From positions 1-6,464 of the forward strand of contig JAEWRC010000092.1 in the NCBI GenBank assembly GCA_023460175.1: a stretch of 6,464 nucleotides of DNA, written 5' to 3'. Source of the DNA: Actinomycetes bacterium. GTDB taxonomy: Bacteria > Actinomycetota > Actinomycetes > Mycobacteriales > Mycobacteriaceae. The stretch's first letter is position 1; each line of letters begins with the position of its first letter. Shown here piece by piece: positions 1-6,007 of this stretch. The position numbers were made by a program, and so were the translations under genes. The notes below the pieces were generated by a model. The model ran no database searches. It saw only the letters and a program-made list of their open reading frames with translations, and was not told the origin of the DNA.

Positions 1-6
1 TGTCGC

Positions 7-55
7 GATTCGGGCGTTATTTCCCATGCCCACCTGGGCAAACCACGCCCGAATC
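7..55 (-). terminator. Nested inverted repeat after the P450 gene, possible terminator
   Basis: An 11-base arm (GATTCGGGCGT, 7-17) is perfectly complementary to ACGCCCGAATC (45-55). The 27-base loop contains a second hairpin, TGCCC/GGGCA (27-31 with 36-40). It begins 15 bases past the P450 stop codon in the direction of leftward transcription, the expected place for an operon terminator. No T-tract follows on the minus strand, so it is not a canonical rho-independent terminator, although actinobacterial terminators often lack one. It could instead be an operator or the terminator of a gene arriving from the left, since an inverted repeat can work both ways. Confidence 0.45.
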
Positions 56-70
56 ACAGTAAGGCCAGTA

Positions 71-1435
71 TCAGGGCCAGTCGATGACGGCGGCTTCCTT
101 GCGCTCGGTGATCGGGCGCGCCAGTTCCTGCTCGTTGCAGATGCGCTGCAGGTTCTCCAGCGTCTCGTCCAGCTTTGGGCCCAGCGGCTTGCTCGGGGTG
201 AAGGTGGCCGGCAGGTTCCGCATGCCCTGGATGACGCCGATGGTGTCGTAGTGCACCGCGCCCTCGGGGTCGCAGACGTAGTCCGGCATCCGGTCGAGCA
301 CCGCGGTCAGCATCGACTTGAACACGGTGCGGGCCACGTTGGAGCCCACGCAGCGGTGCACGCCGATACCGAAGCTGAAGTGCCGGTTGCCCTTCCGCTC
401 CATGATCAGCTCGTTGGGCTGCTCGAAGACCGCCGGGTCCCGGTTGGCCATCGCCCAGGACAGCCACAGCCGCTCGTACTGCTTGAACTGCTGGCCCATC
501 ACCTCGACGTCCTCGGAGAAGGTGCGGCCGTCGCCAGGCGCCGGGGTGAAGAACCGCAGGAACTCCTCGGTGGCCGGGTTCAGCAGCGTGTCCCGGTTCT
601 CGCTGAGCCGGGTCCGCTCGTCCGGATGCTCGCCCAGCCATTCCAGCGCGTGGGCGGTCAGCGCCGTGGTGGTGTCGAAGCCGCCGCCGATGACCAGGCC
701 CAGGTTGCCCAGGATCTCCATGTCGGGGGCGGGCTCGCCGTCGATGCGCAACTGCAGCAACGCGTTCACCAGGCCCGGGCGCGGGTTCTCCCGGATCTCC
801 ATCATGTTGTTGATGATGTCGATGCCCATTTCGCGGTGCTGCTCGTTGATCTTCTCGCGTTCGGGCGCGTGCTCCGGGGTGTAGACCGAGGCGTGCGTGG
901 GCTCGCTGTAGACGTTCCACTTCTTGAGCTCGATGCCCATCATCGCCAGCGTCAGCACGGCGGGCACGACGTTGGCCAGGTGCTCGACGAAGTCGATCTG
1001 ACCCGATTCGATGTGCTCGTCGAGTGCCGCGCGGGTGATCTCGTGGACGAACGGCTCCCAGCGCTTGATCGCCGCCGGGGACAGGTAGGGGTTCAGCGCC
1101 CCGCGGTACTGGCTGTGCTCGGGCTCGTCCATCTCCAGGATGCCGCCGCGGACCACGGTCGCGCGACTGGCCTTGGGGATGGTGATGCCCTGGAACGGGG
1201 TCTCGCCGGAGATGTCGTGATGGTTGGACACCGCGGGGCAGCGGGCGAGCTCGAACACGTGCGCGCTGTCCGCAGCCACCCAGTGCCCGCCGTGGGTATC
1301 GGTCCACGCCATCGGGCACTTGGCGTGCATCTCATCGGTGATCTCTTGGAACTGCAGCCGATACTCGGGGGTGTGCCGGTCGAAGTGATACCGGTTCTTC
1401 TTGCGGTCATCGGTCGTGACATCGTCGACGCTCAC
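71..1435 (-). CDS. Cytochrome P450 monooxygenase
   Basis: A soluble bacterial class I P450 of 454 residues. It would hydroxylate a hydrophobic substrate using O2 and electrons from a ferredoxin, probably the one encoded just upstream. Visible signatures are the I-helix oxygen-activation motif GGFDTT (residues 251-256), the K-helix ExxR (E291-R294) and the haem loop FGIGVHRCVG (355-364) with C362 as the thiolate ligand. The start is GTG at 1435-1433 because AAGGAGA lies 7 bases upstream. A longer reading from GTG 1534 would overlap the ferredoxin gene and add a low-complexity, polar, proline-containing leader. The protein is longer than the usual 400-420 residues: about 40 residues follow the normal C-terminal strand (after about residue 415), mostly charged and ending in IDWP. 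It is third in the SDR-ferredoxin-P450 operon. The CYP subfamily could not be assigned by eye; a sterol, terpene or fatty-acid-type substrate is inference from the neighbours. Confidence 0.96.
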   Translation of the reverse strand: MSVDDVTTDDRKKNRYHFDRHTPEYRLQFQEITDEMHAKCPMAWTDTHGGHWVAADSAHVFELARCPAVSNHHDISGETPFQGITIPKASRATVVRGGILEMDEPEHSQYRGALNPYLSPAAIKRWEPFVHEITRAALDEHIESGQIDFVEHLANVVPAVLTLAMMGIELKKWNVYSEPTHASVYTPEHAPEREKINEQHREMGIDIINNMMEIRENPRPGLVNALLQLRIDGEPAPDMEILGNLGLVIGGGFDTTTALTAHALEWLGEHPDERTRLSENRDTLLNPATEEFLRFFTPAPGDGRTFSEDVEVMGQQFKQYERLWLSWAMANRDPAVFEQPNELIMERKGNRHFSFGIGVHRCVGSNVARTVFKSMLTAVLDRMPDYVCDPEGAVHYDTIGVIQGMRNLPATFTPSKPLGPKLDETLENLQRICNEQELARPITERKEAAVIDWP

Positions 1436-1442
1436 GGCGTTG

Positions 1443-1449
1443 TCTCCTT
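1443..1449 (-). promoter_or_regulatory. Ribosome binding site deciding the P450 start
   Basis: The minus strand reads AAGGAGA here, followed by 7 bases and then GTG at 1435. This strong Shine-Dalgarno match favours the 454-residue P450 over the longer open frame. Confidence 0.8.
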
Positions 1450-1466
1450 GTTCTGGCCGATCGGAG

Positions 1467-1480
1467 CGCCCCGCGGGGCG
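1467..1480. repeat. Perfect 14-base GC palindrome between ferredoxin and P450 genes
   Basis: CGCCCCGCGGGGCG is its own reverse complement. It sits in the 52-base gap between the ferredoxin stop and the P450 start. In the operon mRNA it would fold into a short, very stable hairpin 17 bases before the P450 ribosome binding site. It could tune the ratio of ferredoxin to P450 or protect mRNA ends. It may also be chance in GC-rich DNA. Confidence 0.4.
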
Positions 1481-1487
1481 ATCAGGC

Positions 1488-1679
1488 TCATTCGATGATG
1501 ATGGCTTGTTCCGGGCAGGACTGGGCGGCCTCACGAACGGCGTCCTGCTGATCGTCCGGAACGATCTCGTTGACGGCCGACGAGTGGCCGTCCACGTCGT
1601 CGAGCTCGAACGAATCGGGCGCGATCATGGCGCACAAGGTGTGGCCCTGGCACTTGTCGCGGTCTACCCAAACCTTCAT
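1488..1679 (-). CDS. Small single-cluster ferredoxin (3Fe-4S type)
   Basis: A complete 63-residue acidic ferredoxin that most likely passes electrons from a ferredoxin reductase, not encoded here, to the neighbouring P450. The cluster motif is C10-x2-H13-x2-C16 followed by C55-P56. The second position of the usual CxxCxxC set is histidine, the pattern known from many actinobacterial P450-partner ferredoxins, which usually bind a 3Fe-4S cluster. The N-terminus MKVWVDRDKCQGH is typical of this family. The ATG start at 1679 is preceded by AGAGGA at a 7-base distance. It lies between the SDR (48-base gap) and the P450 (52-base gap), all on the same strand, consistent with one transcript. Cluster type and reductase partner are inferred from family knowledge. 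Confidence 0.95.
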   Translation of the reverse strand: MKVWVDRDKCQGHTLCAMIAPDSFELDDVDGHSSAVNEIVPDDQQDAVREAAQSCPEQAIIIE

Positions 1680-1727
1680 CGTGTTTTCCTCTCGCGCCCA
1701 ATCATCTTGTGCTGCAACCGGATGGGA

Positions 1728-2588
1728 TCAAACGTGGTAGTCGTACCACTTGAGGTAGCCGCCGGCGTCGACGCGCAACTGCATGCCGGTGACGTAGCGG
1801 GACTCGTCCGAGGCCAGCCACAGCACCGCGTTGCTGATGTCCTCGGGCTCGACGTAGTTGACCTTCATGGCCTGCTGCACGCCGAAGACCGGCTCGGCGT
1901 CGGCGCGCGTGGGGTTCTCCAGGTCCGGCCGGAAGCTGCGGTACATCGGCTCGCTCTGCAGCATGTCGGTGTTGCAGTTGGTCGGGTGGATGACGTTGGC
2001 GCGCATCCCGCGCACGGCGATCTCGGTCGCCAGGTAGTGCACGTACTCGGAGATCATCCGCTTGGACACCATGTAGCCCATGCCGCCGGGATCGCCGCCC
2101 GGGTTGGGCTTGTTGTGGGCGTCCATGAGCGCCGCCGCGGAAGCGGTCGCGATGATCGAGGCGCCCTCGGACAGGTGCGGCAGCGCCACCTGGATGGCGT
2201 TGATGGTGCCGATCAGGTTGGTGTTGATGCCGTCGGTCCACGCCTGCATCGGCGGCTGGCCCTTCATACCCGCGACGCCCGCCTGGGCGACCACGACGTC
2301 GACCTTGCCGAACTCGGCCAGGCCGGCCTCCAGCGCGCTGCGCAGCTGGGCGACCTCACGCACATCGGCCTTGGCGGTCACGATCCGCTGCCCGGTCTTC
2401 TCGACCAGGTTCTTGGTCTCCTCGAGATCTTCCGGGGTCGCCATCGGGTAGCCGATGGTCTCGAGGTCCTCGCACAGGTCCACCGCGATGATGTCGGCGC
2501 CCTCTTCGGCCAACCGCACCGCGTGGCTGCGGCCCTGACCGCGCCCCGCGCCGGTGATGAATGCGACCTTGCCTTGAACGCGTCCCAC
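1728..2588 (-). CDS. SDR oxidoreductase, mycofactocin-associated (carveol dehydrogenase-like)
   Basis: A short-chain dehydrogenase of 286 residues, predicted to oxidise a secondary or primary alcohol in the cytoplasm. The Rossmann signature TGAGRGQG is at 12-19, D37 at the end of strand beta-2 suggests NAD(H) rather than NADP(H), and the catalytic set is N124, S150, Y172 and K176 (YMVSK). The start VGRVQGKVAFITGAGRGQGR and the insertion after beta-2 (ETIGYPMATPEDL) match the actinobacterial subfamily thought to hold NAD tightly and pass electrons to mycofactocin. Mycofactocin dependence is family knowledge; no mft gene is in this window. S150 and Y172 lie 22 residues apart, wider than the usual 13 or so, because of a Gly/Pro-rich insert (about 157-170). 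GTG 2588 is chosen because AAAGGAA lies 5 bases upstream; GTG 2603 lacks a ribosome site. First gene of the leftward operon. Confidence 0.95.
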   Translation of the reverse strand: MGRVQGKVAFITGAGRGQGRSHAVRLAEEGADIIAVDLCEDLETIGYPMATPEDLEETKNLVEKTGQRIVTAKADVREVAQLRSALEAGLAEFGKVDVVVAQAGVAGMKGQPPMQAWTDGINTNLIGTINAIQVALPHLSEGASIIATASAAALMDAHNKPNPGGDPGGMGYMVSKRMISEYVHYLATEIAVRGMRANVIHPTNCNTDMLQSEPMYRSFRPDLENPTRADAEPVFGVQQAMKVNYVEPEDISNAVLWLASDESRYVTGMQLRVDAGGYLKWYDYHV

Positions 2589-2593
2589 AGAGG

Positions 2594-2600
2594 TTCCTTT
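2594..2600 (-). promoter_or_regulatory. Ribosome binding site deciding the SDR start
   Basis: Minus-strand AAAGGAA lies 5 bases before GTG 2588. The alternative GTG at 2603 would place this sequence inside the coding region and has no purine-rich site of its own. Confidence 0.7.
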
Positions 2601-2631
2601 CACTTGGTTGTCGAGCTACCCGGCTCGGGGG

Positions 2632-2705
2632 TCAGGTGGGAGGCGGGCAGGCCTCGGCGACCGCCGTGCCCGGTGCGGGACCGGGAACCGGATGACGCCA
2701 CCTGA
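2632..2705 (-). other. Potentially structured leader of the SDR operon with competing hairpins
   Basis: An 8-base pair, TCAGGTGG (2632-2639) with CCACCTGA (2698-2705), encloses two candidate hairpins. One pairs CGGGCA (2644-2649) with TGCCCG (2667-2672) and contains CGGC/GCCG (2655-2658 with 2663-2666). The other pairs CCCGGT (2669-2674) with ACCGGG (2680-2685). They share bases 2669-2672, so they cannot both form. This resembles an attenuator or sensory leader in the 5' region of the SDR mRNA. GC-rich DNA forms many hairpins by chance, so the call is tentative. No known riboswitch class was recognised. Confidence 0.25.
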
Positions 2706-2730
2706 AAGAATCTCCCTTTCGATTGTGAGA

Positions 2731-2760
2731 ACCGTACTCTCCGCGCCACTCGTCCCGCAA
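2731..2760 (-). promoter_or_regulatory. Candidate promoter for the SDR-ferredoxin-P450 operon
   Basis: On the minus strand, TTGCGG (2760-2755) and TACGGT (2736-2731) are 18 bases apart, giving a possible start near 2724 and a leader of about 135 bases. The -10 fits the loose TAnnnT pattern only, so this is a weak match in the right place. Confidence 0.25.
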
Positions 2761-2767
2761 GGTTACT

Positions 2768-2789
2768 GCACTAAGAGTCTCAAAAGTGC
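2768..2789. promoter_or_regulatory. 22-bp dyad, candidate operator in the divergent region
   Basis: GCACT (2768-2772) mirrors AGTGC (2785-2789), and nearly the same centre carries the palindrome GAGTCTC (2775-2781). The dyad lies just upstream of the candidate leftward -35 box and about 75 bases upstream of the rightward promoter, where a regulator could affect both operons. No known regulator consensus was recognised. Confidence 0.35.
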
Positions 2790-2849
2790 CCAGGCCAGGA
2801 CCGCGCCGCACCGGGTGTTGACAGGCGCCTGCGAGTCCTGCTTAGTTTC

Positions 2850-2877
2850 TTGAGTTCTCGCCTGGCGAATGTAAGAT
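2850..2877 (+). promoter_or_regulatory. Candidate promoter of the aldehyde dehydrogenase operon
   Basis: TTGAGT (2850-2855) and TAAGAT (2872-2877) are 16 bases apart. Each matches the sigma-70/SigA consensus at four of six positions, and a TG directly precedes the -10. Transcription would start near 2884, giving a leader of about 40 bases. A separate TTGACA at 2818-2823 is a perfect -35 hexamer but has only a poor -10 partner near 2841-2847. Confidence 0.45.
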
Positions 2878-2882
2878 TCGCC
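2864..2882. promoter_or_regulatory. 19-bp palindromic operator candidate over the -10 box
   Basis: GGCGAAT (2864-2870) and ATTCGCC (2876-2882) form a perfect 7-base inverted repeat with a 5-base spacer. TAAGAT, the likely -10 box, lies inside it. Looser outer arms TTCTC (2855-2859) and GAGAA (2889-2893) share almost the same centre. The position suits a repressor of TetR or similar type that blocks RNA polymerase. No regulator gene is in the window, so the binding protein is unknown. Confidence 0.5.
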
Positions 2883-2910
2883 GAAGATGAGAATCCAGTT
2901 ATCAACTAGC

Positions 2911-2917
2911 AGGAAGG
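2911..2917 (+). promoter_or_regulatory. Ribosome binding site of the aldehyde dehydrogenase gene
   Basis: AGGAAGG lies 7 bases before ATG 2925. This selects the ATG over the in-frame TTG three bases earlier. Confidence 0.8.
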
Positions 2918-2924
2918 CCGCTTG

Positions 2925-4423
<1,499 letters not shown>

Positions 4424-4427
<4 letters not shown>

Positions 4428-5632
4428 GCGGGCCGCTGGAGGGCATCCGGGTCCTCGAGGTCGCGATGTACGGCTTCGTCCCGTCGGCCGGAGCCGTGCT
4501 GGGGGAGTGGGGCGCCGAGGTCATCAAGGTCGAACACGCCGTCACCGGTGATCCGCAGCGCGGACTGCGGCAGACCGGCCTGCTGCGGGTGGAGGGCGAC
4601 CCGAACCCCAACATCGAGCACGCCAACCGCGGCAAGCGCAGCATCGGCCTGGACATGTCGGTGCCCGAGGGCAAAGAAGTCCTGCTCGAGCTGGCCAAGC
4701 GCGCCGACGTGTTCCTGACCAGCTTCCTGCCCGGTCACCGGGAGAAGTTCGGCATCGACGTCGACGACATCCGCGCGGTCAACCCGAAGATCATCTACGC
4801 GCGCGGCAGCGCGCTCGGGCCCCGCGGCGAGGAGTCGGTCAAGGGCGGCTACGACATGACCGCGTTCTGGTGCCGGGCCGGCACCGCGCGTACCATCACC
4901 CCGCCCGACACCCCCGGCATGGTCGGCCCGCCCGGGCCGGCCTACGGCGACACCATCTCCGGCACCAACCTCGCCGGCGGCATCGCCGCGGCGCTGCTGA
5001 AGCGGGAGCGCACCGGCGAGCCTTCGGTGGTCGACGTCTCGTTGCTGGGCAGCGGTCTGTGGGCCCTGGGGCACACCGTCGCCCTGACCAACCACCTCGG
5101 CGAGCGGATGGAAGCGTTCCCACCGGGAACGCAAGGGTCGCTGGCCAACCCGCTCGTCGGGCTGTATCCGACCGCCGACGACCGCTACATCTCGTTCGTG
5201 ATGATGCAGCCCACGAAGTTCTGGGCCGACGTGTGCCGGCACATGGACCTCGAGGAGCTGATCGACGACCCACGGTTCGCCACGGCCGAGGCGATCGCGG
5301 AGAACACCGCGGCCGCCAACGAGATCCTCACCGAGGCAATGCAGAAGCGGCCCCTGCCGGAGTGGAGCGAACGCTTCACCACGCTGGCCGGGCCATGGGC
5401 CCCGGTGCAGGACACCCTGCAGGCCGCGCAGGATTCCCAGATCCGGGCCAACGAGTACCTCGTCCAGGCCGGTGAGCTGGAACTGGTGTCCAACCCGGTC
5501 CAGTTCGACGTCGCCGCGCCGAGCACCGGACCGGCGCCTGCATTCGCCGAACAGACCGACGACATCCTGCAAGAGTTGGGTCTGGACTGGGACCGCATCA
5601 TCGAACTCAAGACGGCCGGCGCCGTCACCTAG
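4424..5632 (+). CDS. CaiB/BaiF-type (class III) CoA-transferase
   Basis: A 402-residue class III CoA-transferase, expected to move CoA from an acyl-CoA donor to a free carboxylic acid through an aspartyl-CoA intermediate. The N-terminus PLEGIRVLEVA and GAEVIKVEHAVTGDPQR are typical of the family. NRGKRSIGLDMS (68-79) matches the CoA-binding segment, and D144 in the GGYDMTAFW context is the likely nucleophile, equivalent to Asp169 of formyl-CoA transferase. The length is usual. It begins inside the aldehyde dehydrogenase stop codon (ATGA) with GGGAG 7 bases before its ATG. Activating the acid made by the aldehyde dehydrogenase would feed beta-oxidation without spending ATP; that coupling is inferred from gene order. 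The family also includes racemases such as alpha-methylacyl-CoA racemase, which act on branched acyl-CoAs. That is an alternative role for a terpenoid or sterol side-chain substrate. Confidence 0.93.
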
Positions 5633-5704
5633 CCGAAAGCCACCACATGTCCTGCACCGCCGCGATCGGCACACCGCTGTCGACTTTGGGTTGTGACGCG
5701 CATC

Positions 5705-5729
5705 GCACCGCCGATGCGTCGGCGGGTGC
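5705..5729 (+). terminator. Hairpin after the CoA-transferase gene, possible terminator
   Basis: GCACC (5705-5709) pairs with GGTGC (5725-5729), and CCGA/TCGG (5711-5714 with 5719-5722) continues the stem around a 4-base loop with a small internal loop. It lies 72 bases after the stop codon. There is no real T-tract, only GTTTG nearby, so terminator function is uncertain. Confidence 0.3.
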
Positions 5730-5763
5730 CGTCACGTTTGCGCCGGTGCGCGGCAGTGACGGC
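5728..5763. repeat. Perfect 8-base inverted repeat upstream of yrbE
   Basis: GCCGTCAC (5728-5735) mirrors GTGACGGC (5756-5763), with GCCG/CGGC (5742-5745 with 5751-5754) between. It overlaps the preceding hairpin by two bases and ends two bases before the candidate -10. It could be a second terminator stem or an operator covering the -35 region. Confidence 0.4.
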
Positions 5764-5765
5764 GT

Positions 5766-5771
5766 TACACT
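5766..5771 (+). promoter_or_regulatory. Candidate -10 box for the yrbE/mce operon
   Basis: TACACT matches the -10 consensus at four of six positions. No recognisable -35 lies 16-18 bases upstream, which is not unusual in mycobacteria. A start near 5778 would give a leader of about 230 bases before GTG 6008, so a closer promoter may exist. Confidence 0.25.
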
Positions 5772-5785
5772 TCGCGGCGGTTCTG

Positions 5786-5801
5786 TTGCGGAAGTTCGCA
5801 A
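5786..5801. promoter_or_regulatory. 16-bp dyad, candidate operator before yrbE
   Basis: TTGCG (5786-5790) and CGCAA (5797-5801) form a perfect 5-base inverted repeat around GAAGTT. It sits just after the candidate -10 box, a position suited to repression. It does not match the KstR pattern known from the cholesterol mce4 locus. Confidence 0.35.
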
Positions 5802-5993
5802 AGTGATCACGGGGATCGGGCTGATCGGCTATGAAGATCAGGGCCCCGATACCAGCGGAGTCGCTCAAGGTGTGGGACTGTTTGGTCGGACAGGGGGAGG
5901 CGCCATCAACGCACTCGGCAGCGCCCGCAGCGGGCTTTCGCAGCACCGTGACGGCACGACCGCGGTTTCGGCCGTCAGCACCCCCGAAAGACC

Positions 5994-6001
5994 GGAAGGG
6001 G
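5994..6001 (+). promoter_or_regulatory. Ribosome binding site deciding the YrbE start
   Basis: GGAAGGGG lies 6 bases before GTG 6008. The same frame is open back to ATG 5831, but no comparable site precedes that ATG, so GTG 6008 is preferred. Confidence 0.65.
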
Positions 6002-6007
6002 CGGGTC

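Larger units (their letters stand above)
5633..6007. other. 375-base non-coding region ahead of yrbE, rich in dyads
   Basis: No convincing gene is present on either strand; the open frames lack ribosome sites and family resemblance. It holds a hairpin at 5705-5729, an inverted repeat at 5728-5763, a possible -10 at 5766-5771 and a dyad at 5786-5801. It also has four GATC sites at 5805, 5814, 5823 and 5836, the first three spaced exactly 9 bases apart, with CTGATC/GATCAG (5821-5826 with 5836-5841) forming a small hairpin. Its location suggests termination of the CoA-transferase transcript followed by the promoter and leader of the mce operon. Confidence 0.5.

Noticed and set aside
26..1498. 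Long plus-strand open frame opposite the P450 gene
   Set aside because: It is the antisense shadow of a P450 with all family motifs. Its translation is rich in Arg, Val, His and Leu with no recognisable domain.
1436..1534. Longer P450 reading from GTG 1534
   Set aside because: It would overlap the ferredoxin gene by 47 bases, whereas GTG 1435 has AAGGAGA at the right distance.
2608..2853. Plus-strand open frame in the divergent region
   Set aside because: It lies across candidate promoters and dyads, lacks a ribosome site and resembles no protein family.
2589..2924. KstR or KstR2 binding site
   Set aside because: I looked for TnnAACnnGTTnnA and CAAGnnCTTG in this region and in 5633-6007 and found no acceptable match. 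The short AGTT-ATC-AACT palindrome at 2897-2907 does not fit either.
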